Assembly (NCBI RefSeq): GCF_048771995.1
Contig: NC_133036.1
Span: forward strand, 20,649,501 to 20,713,500
Direction: 5' to 3'
DNA from: Taeniopygia guttata
Taxonomy: Eukaryota; Chordata; Aves; Passeriformes; Estrildidae
Length of the DNA: 64,000 nt
The translations under genes were made by a program, and so were the position numbers. Numbering within the stretch: the stretch's first letter is position 1; every line of letters begins with the position of its first letter. The notes below the pieces were generated by a model. The model did not search any database. It saw only the letters and a list, made by a program, of their open reading frames with translations, and was not told where the DNA came from. This document shows positions 20,956 to 31,980 of the stretch, piece by piece.

Positions 20956-23900
20956 ACATAAAAAAATGCATTTCTTTCTTTTAATGCACAGCATCAGAAA
21001 TAATGAGCCTCAAGTTCCTAACTAAATAATACCTGTCTAAATGAGAAATTTAATTTTAGTATCTACATTTCTAAAGAACTTATTAGCAGAAGACATTTAT
21101 GCATTAAAAAGTTTATGAGGTTGGTCTGACTCACCCATGCAGGCCATTTTTTCCCCTTGGATTCTTTGTGCTGTAATTTTTGGATACTGGGTTGGAGCTA
21201 TAAATAGTTCACAGTTGTGAATCTACACTGGTCAGCAGACCCTTTGTATAGTGCATTTTTGAATTACTGTCCTTACAAATAATGTTCTCTGTGATAATCT
21301 ACTTCAGTGTGTGGTCAAAATCACACAGCTGGGGCTCGATCCCTGCGTGGGCCAAGTGTGTAACTCAAGGCAAACAAAAGTGTCCCAGTGCTTCTGGAAA
21401 TCTCCCAGGCTTGAGAGACCCTCAGGACAGAAAAGCTGACCAAGCCAGTCCTGCCTGGCCTTCACTACCTCCCAGCAGAGATGAGAAAATGAGATGATGG
21501 CCAGAATGCTGCTGCATTCACAACAGTCACTTACCACATCGTAAAACTGAATAAAATAGGGTCAAGAGATTCAGAGGATTGTATGAGGGTAAGATGATCT
21601 CAGAGATCTGGCTGCAATGTTTCAGTGTCCATACATTGCCAAACATCCTCAGATTTTATAAAACAAAGCCATGAGGGAAGCTCTCCCAGCAAAGCCTTAA
21701 TGCAAACAGACCCAGCTTTATAAGGTCTCTGAACACTGGAGAAGAATAAGCTGTTTTCTACTGCAGCCTAAATGAAACTGGACTCCATTCTGTTGTCTTC
21801 TGTGGTCAGGAAGGTGCTGGTTCTGTGGCCTGAGCCTGGGTGACTGGGTTTGGCTGACAAGGGGATTTTCATCTCCATGGAACAGCTGTTCCACTTAGGA
21901 TAGGTGTTTCCAGCTGATGGTTTATCAGTGTAGCCTGCGGCCTTGCAAGATGCTCCATGTGCACATCTGAAATTTAAAACCACCCCCAAATCCTCTGTCT
22001 ATGATTGCAATATTTCCATAGTTCAGGTTGTTTTTACTGTGATTCTCTTCCCACTTCAAAATTTCCTTTTCCCTCCAGGTTTCAATGTTTCAAGTTTAAC
22101 ACCCGGGAAATGTTTGCATTGCATTGTGAACTTTGTGGAGATTCTGTATCAGTTGTTTTGTGTATACTTGTTTTAACCTCAATGGTTTTGCCTTTGTTTT
22201 AACCTTTTTCAAGTAAACAAGGAAGACATTTGTTATTGGAAGAAATGGCTTTAGGTAGCAGCTGCTTTGAGCTGTTCATTGTTTATGGTGCAAAAGTCTT
22301 GCTTCCTCGCAGCAAGAAAAACACTTTTGTTAGTTATACTCTTTTTACACACTTGTCTTCTCACTGGGCTGGCATTGCGGCTTTAATTAGTTTTCCCCTT
22401 TTTTTTTTTGGCATTATTAAGAACAAGGTTTTTTCTCTCCTTCAATCCTGGCCACCTTTCATGTTTCCACATAGGACTCAAATTTTGCTTTGATTAATCA
22501 GCAAAATGACACTGAAATTGAAGGGCATTTCGAATAAAACACTTTGTTCTGGTTTTGTGGAATATCCTTTCCCATAGGCCTCTGCCTCTCCTGCCCCTTC
22601 CTGCGCTCCCAGCTCCTGCAGATAGCAATATGCTGCTCATGTGCCTCTTAAATCTCTAATATTTTCCAGGTGAGAAGAAAAGTGAAGGAAATTGCAGGTC
22701 TGTTAAAGGGAGTTTAGAGGAAAGAGTGTGTGTTGGCAAAGCCAAACAGGGCTGGCGTGGAGGGCTGCAGAAAACAGGGTCAAAAAGATGGGAAGAAGTT
22801 TCTCCTTTCCTATTCTCTGTGTAAATGTGCTCCAGCTGGTGTGTAAATGGAGTACTGATAAATTCTTTTGAGTTGCAAAAGGCTTTTTGCAGTTCAGTTC
22901 TGGAAGTTCACAGTTCAACCTTCTCTATGCACCCCAATGTAAATGTCCAATTTAAACTTGCGGCTTTCTTACCCTTATTTATAAACTTACAATTTCCTAG
23001 AACAATCATTCAATTAGCAGAAGTGCATATATCCATTCAGATGCTTAGAAAACAAAGCAGCCAGCTTATCTTCAAACAAAAAATGGGTTAACTTACCCAG
23101 CAATAACCATAATTTTTAAAAATTTCAGATTCTGTCAACCCACAGTAGAAAATAAACCTTGGGTTTTTTTTTTTTTGGTTTCACAGATTTGTTATCACAG
23201 ATGTTCTTAACCTAAATATATGGATATGCAAAAACAAATACTGTTTGAAATATGTATAAACTTCCTTTATTTATGTCTGACACTGATTTTATTCTGACTC
23301 CAGGTTTGGAGCAGCTGGAAATGCTAACTGCAGGGCTCAGTGTGCTCTCCTGCTGCTCCCCATGCCTTCCTTGGCAGCAGGAGAGCTCAGCCTGGTTTTT
23401 GGAGGTGCATCTAACATTTTCTGAAGAGAGCTGACAATTGCATATAGAAAGATTACCCAGCAGTGAGTGTGACATTGAGTTTAGCTTGATTCAATGTGCC
23501 ATTCATAGAGGGACCACCAGCCCAGGGCTGTGGAGGCAGGGAGTCACCAAAGGCAGAAATGGGGAGTGGCAAATCCACTTTTCCCTGTCTCCATGAATGC
23601 TGGGAATATCAAAGTGTGGCCTGGGCAGGCTGTGAACTCACAAACAGTGGCAGAAATCTGTGGGGCAGCTCTGCAGCCACTCCAGGCTTCCCTTCCTCCC
23701 TGCCCACGCCTCCTCTGGGTGACCTGCTGTCATTCCCTGTGCGATGCTCTCCTGGAAAGATGGCACAGTGGTTTGGAGCTGCTGGAATGGGAACTGCAGT
23801 GGCTGAAGGGAATATCCCAAATGTCGCCATTTATCAGCATGATAGGCTGATTTTGATTTGAGCACTTCTTTTCTGTGTCCAGCAGAAAAAGCAGGTCCTG

Positions 23901-25269
23901 CCTCTTCTCCTCTGGCTGGCAGAGGGCTGTAGGTAGGATTTTAGTGAGGAGGTTGTTTTGGGGATACAGAGAGGCATATCAGCTAAAGGCCTGTCCCATT
24001 TGAGGGACTGTTTATTGACATTGACTGGACTTTTTCTACAGACAATCTGTTAGAGTTTCAATTTTAAAATGATTTAAAGTAGGTGAAATTAATTCCACAG
24101 TGGTTATTCAGGTAGTCAGCATTGGGACTTAGTCAGAGGTACAAACACAGATTCCAGCAGGAGTTTTTCTTCAATTTTGTTTGCAGATTAGGACCATCCA
24201 TCCATAGATCCTATGGGAAGATGAACAAATGAGAAAAATAATAGCAGAATCTGATTCGTTTATGCTGAGATTTTAATGCAGAAGGAAGGGAAGATACAAG
24301 GCTCTCTCCAGATCAGATGTTACTGCACTCATTTGTTAATGTGCGTCCTTGAATGGAATTAATGAAACCTTGCATTATAGATCAATATGATCTTTGACTG
24401 GAGAATATTATGGGTACCTATTGTATATGCTTAATTAGATTTAAACTGCTTTCACATTTCCTTTATATTCAAAAAAATCTGATCTCAGCAGTTTAAAAAA
24501 GGGAATTACAAAAGTCATCCCCTCTGCCATGGTGCTGGAATCAGCAAGAGAAGGGGAAAAGGGAAAAGCTCCTCTGCCAGCTCTCAGGTCTCAGCTTGGT
24601 GTCAGTTATGGCAGAGCTCACCTGTACTTGTACCCATTGGTAATTATCCAAATGGTAATTCTTTCATCATCACCAAGAGACTGACTGGTGTACATTGAAG
24701 GCAGCATGTTTGGACTGGTCTATATAATCAATTTTGAGACATACTTGTATTTTCTGTCCAAAACCAATTTCTAGACAAAACTGTTGTCAAATTAGTGTGC
24801 ACCACCCTCCTTTCTTATCCACATCTCCCTAAAGATGTTCTCAAACAATCCTTTGCCTGTTTCATTTCTTGATAAGCTTTATTGCTCTTTGAATTCTCTC
24901 TCAAAACTCCCTCATAAAACGTGCTGTTTTAGTCCCAGAGCCCTATTCCTTCAAAAATAAAGCCCTTAGACCTTCAGTACTAATTACTCTGCTGTGCTGT
25001 TACATCATGCTTTCAGCTCAGCCCCTGAAAAAAACATCCCTGAAAGGGATGTTTCTGGGTTTGCTCAGGGCTGTGCCAGCCATGGCCCTTGTTTCCCACC
25101 CTGTTCAGCCACCCAGGTCAAGCGTGGCCCTGGGGCTGTGCCTGTGCTCCAGTCCCATCCTCCCTGCTTGTGGCACACCCAGCCTGTCCCTGGGCCTTTC
25201 TCAGCTGAAATGGCAACTCTCAACCATGCTCTGAAGCAGTTTGTGTCCTTGGTTCTCCAAGCCCCAGCT
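20956..25269. other. single-copy stretch, no gene recognised
   Basis: A long stretch with open frames of 121 residues or fewer and no recognisable domain. The 23500-23860 part is richer in GC but shows no known repeat. A very AT-rich, non-repetitive patch at 24330-24480 is raised separately as a possible regulatory element. Confidence 0.5.
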
Positions 25270-25640
25270 CTCCCATGGGCCAGGTTGGGGTTATTCAGCC
25301 TGGAGAAAAGGAGGCTCCCTCTCCTTAGAGCTCTCTACAATTCCCTGACAGGGGGTTGTAGCCAGGGGAGGCTCAGACTCTGCTCCCAAGTAACAAGAAA
25401 CAGGACAAGGGAAAATGGCCTCAGGCTGTACCAAGGGAGGTTTAGACTGGCTATTAGAGAAAATTTCTTCACTAAAAGGGTTGTCAAGGGCCTGTTAAGG
25501 GAAGTGGTGACTCAAGCACTAAAGGACTTCTGGACATGCCAGTTTGGGACAGGGTTTTAGTGGTAGATTTGGCAGTGCTGGGAGACTAGTTGGACTTGAT
25601 GATCTTACAGAGCTTTTCCAAGCTAAGCAATTTTATGACT
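25270..25640 (+). mobile_element. CR1 LINE fragment, sense orientation
   Basis: Sense CR1 sequence with GGTTATTCAGCCTGGAGAAA, then AGGCTCAGACTCTGCTCCCA, AACAGGACAAGGGAAAATGG, GAAATTTCTTCACT (as AGAAAATTTCTTCACTAAAA) and GGACTTGATGATCTTA near the 3' end. It is more diverged than the other copies. The 188-residue open frame at 24994-25560 crosses it but begins in unrelated sequence; it is not a gene. Confidence 0.88.
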
Positions 25641-26370
25641 TAGTGTTCCACTGTGCTACGTTCAGTGTGCCTCAGCCTCCTAAGGATGCATTGTTTATCA
25701 GCTTTCCTCCCTACAAATTCTTTGTTTGTACAGTGGCAGCTTTTGTGCTATTTTTTTTCCCCCTTTGCCTGGAGTTATTGGCAGAGCTAATTAACCACAG
25801 AATATAAAAGCCTTGTTCTCCCAGGGCTGGGTGGTGCTGTCCCAGAGCAGCACCAGTGCTACCTTGGGGGACGAGCAGAGGGATGGGCTGCCTCAGGATG
25901 GGCAGAATGTCTTCACAAAGGGGTACCAGGTTTATTCCAGCAGTGAATGCAACTCTTATTCTGGAGGAGCCACATGTTGCATCCTTCCTTGCTCTGCTCC
26001 ACAGCCACACGGGTGGCACAGGCTGTGCTCACAGGCTCCCACGGGTGAGGCACGGTGGATGCTGGTGGATCAGAGAGGATTTGCAGGCTCACCTGTGCCT
26101 GTGTGGGTGTCGTGGGGACTGTGAGCTGCCTCTGGGTGTGGATGGGTGCATGGGCTTGGGGTGCTGCTCCCTGCGTTCATGGAGCTCAGCCACACCTGGG
26201 AATCACTGTAGGTGAGGAGAACGGGGAGTGGGAGAGGGGCAGCCATGGGGCAGGCATGGTTGAGATGGAAAGGGTCCACCCTCCAGATCCAGGCCTGGCC
26301 TCAGCCTCTGGCTATGAGCTGTAAGAGGCCAGGATTTTTCCATATGCAGAAATACGTGAGGAACTTTATC
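25641..26370. other. sequence before the promoter region, no gene recognised
   Basis: Moderately GC-rich from 25820 to 26330, with overlapping short open frames in several registers and none convincing. No repeat family recognised. Confidence 0.5.
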
Positions 26371-26560
26371 TCTTTTTTTAGTTTATTTTTGGGTTTTTTG
26401 GTTTTTTGGGTTTTTTTTGGGGGGGTGGGGTTTTTTTTGTTTGTTTGTTAGTTAGGGGGTTTTTTTGGGGGTTTTTTTTTGTTTGGTTGGTTTTTTTGGT
26501 TTTTTTTTTTTTTTGGTTTGGTTTGGTTTGGTTTGGTTTGGTTTTTGGGGTCTTTTTTTA
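26371..26560 (+). repeat. T/G-only low-complexity tract
   Basis: About 190 bases made almost wholly of T and G on the + strand, including G runs of 5-7 (near 26418-26425) and a regular GGTTT pentamer array near 26514-26542. C and A are nearly absent. It ends about 40 bases before the CpG island. Confidence 0.92.
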
Positions 26561-26882
26561 TTCCTGGACAAATGTCTGCTCCTGACAGGAAACATGACTG
26601 AATTGGGTATAAAATGCTGGCGCTGTCCCTGCCGCGCAGCCGAGCCCCGTGTCTGTGTCCCCACGCACGGAGCTCCGGCGGCGCGCTGGGGTGGCCCTGG
26701 GCAGAGATCTGCGGAGAGGCGACAGGGAGGGGACACACAGGGACACAGGGACAGGGCTCCAGCGCCGCAGCATGGGTGGGGGTCCTCGGCCCCCTCGCAG
26801 CCCTGTCCGTGGGTGTCTGCGTGACCGAGAGGGTCCGGAACGACCCCTCTGTGGGGAGGGGACACCCGGCCTGGCCGGGCAG

Positions 26883-26883
<1 letters not shown>

Positions 26884-26926
<43 letters not shown>
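26884..26926 (+). repeat. GGGACA hexamer array, about 7 units
   Basis: Seven consecutive GGGACA units, perfect or nearly so, inside the CpG island. The + strand G triplets spaced by ACA give G-quadruplex potential. Confidence 0.92.
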
Positions 26927-26927
<1 letters not shown>

Positions 26928-27189
26928 TGCCCTGGGCTGCTTCCCCCGCTCGTTCGGCCCCTCCAGCCCCGGCTGGTCCCCGCGGGCGGCAGCGAGCGCA
27001 GGAGAGGGGCCCTGCGGGAGGGCAGGGCCGGGGGCTGCGCTCCCCCTGGGCTGGGGGGAAGGGACAGGAAAATCGAGACGAAGCAACAGCCTCCAGCTTT
27101 TCCCTTCCTCTAATCTTGCTTCACTCCCCTTGCTCCCTCTCCCTCCCTCTCCCCTTTCCCCTCCCTCCCTCTTTCTAATTCCTGCCGCT

Positions 27190-27320
27190 AGCTCGGAGCC
27201 TCATTCAGCAGCCGCTGCCGCTGGAGTGTAACAGGCTGAAGATGCTGCCGAGCGCTCTCCGCGGCCACTGGTGACTGGGACCGCCGGGTGTCCCCGCTGG
27301 CAGGGCCGAGGGACCCGCAG
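27190..27320 (+). other. candidate 5' non-coding first exon
   Basis: The segment follows the pyrimidine tract and ends CCCGCAG at 27320, followed by GTGAGCGCCG, a good splice donor. Its only ATG (27242-27244) opens a 10-codon frame (MLPSALRGHW) closed by TGA at 27272-27274, so it would act as a short upstream open frame rather than the main start. The start near 27190 is a guess; no cap site can be read. A non-coding first exon followed by a long intron is common in vertebrate neural and developmental genes. I do not recognise the gene. Confidence 0.4.
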
Positions 27321-27581
27321 GTGAGCGCCGGGCCGGGGCGGCGGGCAGCGCGGCCGGGGAGCAGCGGGGTGAGGGACAGCGAGGAAGGGCAGGGCAGCGC
27401 CGGGGCTGAGCTGCGGGCAGCTCGGCAGGAAGGGAAGGGAAGGGAACGGGGGGATGCTCGCGGCCCCCCGAAGTTGGCGGGGCCGGGCTGGTGTGCGAGC
27501 GGAGCCGGGCGCTGCGGCGGCTGCCGGGCCCCGGGGCGCGCTCGGCTCTCCGGAGGGAGAAGGAAACGCTCTGCCAGACGC

Positions 27582-27586
<5 letters not shown>

Positions 27587-27618
<32 letters not shown>
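27587..27618. repeat. poly-T run of 32
   Basis: A pure T homopolymer at the downstream edge of the CpG island, followed after two C by another T-rich run. It makes nearby open frames read as poly-Phe, which is an artefact. Confidence 0.92.
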
Positions 27619-27649
27619 CCCTTTTTTTACCCCTCCCTTCAGCCTTCAG

Positions 27650-30329
27650 TTCTTGCTCGGGGGCGGGGAGGGAGAGGGCGAGCGTTTGGCCGTTTTAAAG
27701 TGTTCCTCCGGAGAAGCAGATGCCGAAAGCCCCGAACTGAAAATGTTTTACTTGCGCCGTAGCTCCCAGGCACGAAATGGATATGCATTTATTAGGAGTG
27801 CGTGAAATGAAGGATATTCTAGCCAGAATGAAAAAGGCAAAGACTTTGATTTATACCTTTCCCCACTCTCCCCCCCACCCCCCCCCCGCCCCCTTTCTTT
27901 CTTTTTTTCTTTATTTAATTATTTTGCTGGCTTTCAAATGCATTACTATTCACAAGGTACCAAAATGGTATCTGTCTCTAACACGGGCTAGTCCAAAAAG
28001 CATTAGACTCCTGGGTGATGCGTGCATAAGCACATCCCCAAGGAAGGTAAAATAGATCAGGCTGTAGGTCCCCATAAATACCATTAAGCTCAGAATAAAA
28101 GTGCTTCCTGTGCAGCCCTTCGGGAGCACATATAGCAGTCTGACATCATGATACAAGTGCCTCCACCTCCTATAGAAGTCCCCCTTTATTGTCTACTTTT
28201 TAAATATTCATTTGGTGAGGAGAGAACTAGTATATGTCTGGAGAGCTTCTTTGGAGGCTGCTACAAAGGACAGAGTGGCTGTGTAACACAATATTTACCT
28301 ACCCAGATATCTGTGACAAAGGAACCTCTTTAGTAAATGAGGTCACTAATTCAGAAATTGGTCCTTTATGAGGAGAATGCTCATTTCTTTTCCACGTTCC
28401 AAATACTAGCAAGTCCCTGGGAAAGATTTTCTTCCTGTTGATTTGTGATGATGATATGATAAGGTTTTCACAGATCCCTTGCCTCTCTGTTAAGAAATTC
28501 AATGTTTTGAATTATTTAATACTAGAACTGTTGAATAAGAGGCACCGCCGGGCTCAGGGGCAGGGGAGCACGCATCCAGGCGCTGCTGGATGTCCGTCTC
28601 CTCCCCCTGCCTTGCTCTTCCGTCTGCCTCAGTGTTTCCAAAGTCTGTGTGATTCTCCAGGTAAATACTTTGTTCTCTTTTTCCACACTGGCTAATGGAT
28701 CCGAATGAATAAATCGCCTTTCAGTGTAGAAGTCCTGCAATAATTAACGTGACATCTGCCTCAGCCAGGTCTGTCCGCCGAGGTTTGGAACACAAATCGA
28801 TGCTTGTGCTCGGTCCTTGGGCTGGTTTTGCTGCTTTTGTAAGCAGAGATATGTGCGAGTCCGTGGCAGGGGAAGTGCAGATGTTTGCTCGGGAGCAGCA
28901 GATCCCTGGCAAGGCTGCACAGTTCCCGCGGCCGGGAGAGGGGCAGTGAGAGCAGGGAAATGGGGAGCAGGACGTCTGGTCTGAGCTTCATGCCTCAACA
29001 CACCAGGCGTTCTTGGAGCAGCTTTCTGGGTCTAGAAAAGTCTGTACTATAGAAAACAGAAGTTCCTGGCTGCAGTTCAAAAGCACTTCTTCTGCCTCTT
29101 GCAGAAGAACAAAATAAAGTTACAGAACTAAGAGCAAGATATTCAGTAAAAGAACTGGAAATACTTTAGGAAAATTTTACCTAAAGGACATCTTTCTTTG
29201 ACAGGCCCTGAAATAGGATTTTTTTTTTCACCTCAGCCTTGCACATCAGAGAATAAGCATGGACAGAGAATGCTATTTATAGGCTTCTCCACATCAGCTT
29301 TAACTTTACTACAATTCTAAGTGTTGCCTGTCCAAAGAAATCAGTGGGAACCAGATTACTTCATCAGCAGAAATGCTGCTACAATAGGACATACCAGGGG
29401 ATAAATCATTGCAATTTCTCAGCAGCAATTTCAGAGGAAAATATGTATAGAAATGGTTGAGAGATAGGGCAGCTAAATTAATTTTTCTTCTGCATAAAAA
29501 TATGGGGAAACTATGAAGATTGGAGTGATTTCTGTGATTTATCTGATAAAATGCTTTAAACTGTATAATGTGATTTCAGCTTAAATTAATATTCTATTCT
29601 GATAACATCTGACATATTTAATTTAGTGTAAGGAACATATGTGAAGTTCAGAGTTACAGTAGACTGAGACTATCATACTTATTTTCTGCAACTGCTGTAA
29701 TATAACAGCATAACTTGACAAACAAACCTTTGAGTGATGAGCATTCCACAATAGAAGCTATTGCTAGCTCAGATATCATAGAAATTTCACATCATCTCAC
29801 ACTTAAAACTGGCATCACTTCTTTTTTTGGTGAACCTCCTAACCAAATTTTGAAGCCATTTTGTAAGATGGATGTTTAGCGAAATATCTTCAGTGTGTGA
29901 GAAGCAGAGGTCTCATCTGGAATCAATTAATTTGAAACAGCTTAGCAACATACTTCCTGGGCTTTGTGTGTGTGTCTGAGTTTTCTACCAGTATTTTAAG
30001 CTAAAATCTCTGTACAATTTCCAATGCCATACCCATTTTTATGTTTTTAATCGCACTTCAGCTTTCATTGTTTCTTTGCTGGGGCCAGACCAAGGCTTGG
30101 GGACAGAAATGACAAGGTGGCCATTGATTTAAATGGATATCGGGTCGGGAGTTTTATCGGGGTGAACTGAGAGGACTTTATGGTCATTTTGTGCCATCTG
30201 TATCTTTGTACATCAGATATGTTGTCTCTTACGGGTCGAGGAGCACGGCACATGGAGTAAAACCTTTTTATAGCATTTTAGGAGAAAATGTAGCAGCCCC
30301 GTGTGGGGTTTTGACGCTGAGGACTGTGA
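27650..30329. other. putative intron sequence, no gene recognised
   Basis: Contains a C-rich patch (27870-27895) and AT-rich single-copy sequence. A small GC-richer patch at 28540-28660 includes a weak exon-like segment, raised as a finding. No repeat family was recognised. Confidence 0.5.
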
Positions 30330-30960
30330 GACAGGCGGTCCGCGGGTGCGTTATCCCCGCGGGAGGAGGGCCGGGATCGCTGCGGCTGCTCCCGGGGCGC
30401 GGGGCCGGCGCGGCCGCGCTGCGGCGGGCGGGCAGCAGGGGGCAGTGCAGCGCCGCCTCTCCCGGAGCCGCTCCCGGAGCCGCCGTGCCCGCGCCGGGAG
30501 CATCCCGCGGGATGCGGGCCGGACCCTCCGCCTCTCCCGGAGCCGCTCCGCTGTGCCCGCGCCGGGAGCATCCCGCGGGATGCGGGCCGGACCCTCCGCC
30601 TCTCCCGGAGCCGCTCTGCGCCGGGAACATCCCGCGGGATGCGGGCCGGACCCTCCGCCTCTCCCGGAGCCGCTGTGCCCGCGCCGGGAACATCCCGCGG
30701 GATGCGGGCCGGACCCTCGGCCTCTCCCGGAGCCGCTCCGCTGTGCCCGCGCCGGGAGCATCCCGCGGGATCACGCCACGCGCTCCCCGGGCTTTTGCAG
30801 CCCTCCAGCCTCCGACCGCCTCCCCTGCGGCCGCGCGGCACGGTCTTGGCTCTGGCGGAGGAGTTTTGGGATGCTGGAAGTACGGTTTGTCTGCAGACAA
30901 GCTGACTCCACAGCTGGAGGCTGGACGTGGAATAAGAGCGCGGGCCCGTCTCGGGAGGGT
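30330..30960. promoter_or_regulatory. second CpG-rich island
   Basis: Very high CpG density from about 30335 to 30960, with many CCGCGG, GCGCC and CCGG sites. The centre is a tandem repeat (30440-30770). It could be an alternative promoter or enhancer of the same gene, or simply a GC-rich satellite. No splice donor as clear as the one at 27321 was found. Confidence 0.5.
30440..30770. repeat. GC-rich tandem repeat of 59-68 bp with palindrome
   Basis: Five copies of a unit containing GCGCCGGGAG/A, CATCCCGCGGGATG, CGGGCCGGACCCTC and CTCTCCCGGAGCCGCT. The palindrome starts at 30501, 30569, 30628, 30691 and 30759, so spacings are 68, 59, 63 and 68 bases. CATCCCGCGGGATG is a perfect 14-bp inverted repeat; the last copy keeps the inner 12 bases. 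Length differences come from small deletions in the GCTCCGCTGTGCCC part. All frames of both strands stay open over long distances because of base composition; these are not genes. Confidence 0.92.
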
Positions 30961-31118
30961 TTTTGCTTGATCTTTCGTTCCTTTTCAAAGGCAGAGACGG
31001 TTCATGCCATGCCAAGAGTTCAAAGGTAGAAAAAAAATTATACAGGGAAAAAAAATGTATTTCTTTCAGAGACGTTATCGGGCTTGAGAGCTCTTATAAA
31101 GATATCCTTGATAGGAAG

Positions 31119-31153
31119 AAAAAAAAAAAACACACACACAAAAAAAAAAAAAA
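31119..31153. repeat. A-run with CA microsatellite
   Basis: Two A runs separated by a short CACACACACA stretch. Confidence 0.9.
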
Positions 31154-31297
31154 TCACGTATTAAGCCAAATTGGACTAGTTTTATCTGTTCATATCCAGG
31201 TCAGTGGAGCTTACAGCTGAAGGACTGAGAAAAGCAAATTAGTCCGAATCACTTCCATATATCCTGCAGCACCCTGGAATACAAAAGATGTTACTAC

Positions 31298-31410
31298 CCA
31301 CAGAATTACGGAATGGTTTGGGTGGAAAGGGACCTTAAAGCTCATTTCCTTCTACCCCCTGTCATGGGTAGGGATACCTTCCACTATCTCAGGCTACTCC
31401 AAAACCCATC
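31298..31410 (-). mobile_element. CR1 LINE fragment, short
   Basis: Starts CACAGAATTACGGAATGGTT and continues with AAGGGACCTTAAAGCTCATT and CATGGGTAGGGATACCTTCC, the complement of a CR1 3' end with several substitutions. It is lost after CAGGCTACTCCAAAACCC. Confidence 0.85.
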
Positions 31411-31980
31411 CATGCTGGATGCTGACCAGCAAGGACATATATGATCATATAGGTTTGGAATGGTTGCAGGCATAGCAAGAGGCTTATTTCATCTGCCTTC
31501 TTCATTCAGATGTTCTTCTAGACATCCTCTTTGGGGTGTTCCTACAGACTGGCTCTTTGATTTGACTCAGACCAACCACATTGCTTTGTGTAAGAAGGAT
31601 ATACCATAAATATCAGTGCAGAACTCTACAAAATTGCAGAACATCCACTGGCTGCAGCCAGAGAAGTTCATTATGCACTTAATCCAAGTTCTTGCCTACA
31701 ACAAAGCCAGGCAGCACAGCGCCACGATAGCTGTACAGTTTTCTGTCAACAGCCTGAGAGAGACTATTAATTAAGAATTATCTTGGAGAAACAACCCTCG
31801 GTGAGAGCTTCACTGGCCCCTGCACAGGACTGCACATTTCCTGCGCAGGAGTCCTGTCAGTGCCCATTCTCTGTGCTGCAGGGCAGGGAACAGCCCTTCA
31901 GCTGCTCCCTGTGCTCAGGCTGGGAGGGAAACTTCGAGCTGCCAGTGCTGCTCAAGGCCCTCCAGAGAAGATCCCACGCG
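31411..31980. other. single-copy sequence, no gene recognised
   Basis: No gene or repeat family recognised between the CR1 fragment and the tandem array. Confidence 0.5.

Larger units (their letters stand above)
26600..27590 (+). promoter_or_regulatory. CpG island, likely promoter
   Basis: CpG density rises abruptly from about 26618 and stays high to about 27580, in marked contrast with the AT-rich flanks. The island holds a GGGACA hexamer array (26884-26926), a 70-base pyrimidine tract (27108-27178) and, directly after it, a short exon-like segment with a splice donor. No TATA box is evident, as is usual for CpG-island promoters. Transcription to the right is inferred from the donor. The gene served is not identifiable from this window. 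Confidence 0.7.

Noticed and set aside
21325..21360. tRNA T-arm-like string (GGGGCTCGATCCCTGCG)
   Set aside because: No matching acceptor stem, D arm or anticodon arm could be placed around it.
24994..25560. 188-residue open frame
   Set aside because: Half of it is the sense strand of a CR1 3' region, which does not encode this frame in the family.
27288..27805. Open frames of 102-136 residues across the CpG island
   Set aside because: They run through the splice donor and a poly-T homopolymer (reading as poly-Phe) with no conserved domain.
30191..31029. Open frames of 210-259 residues on both strands
   Set aside because: GC-rich tandem repeat with few stop codons; peptide periods simply follow the repeat.
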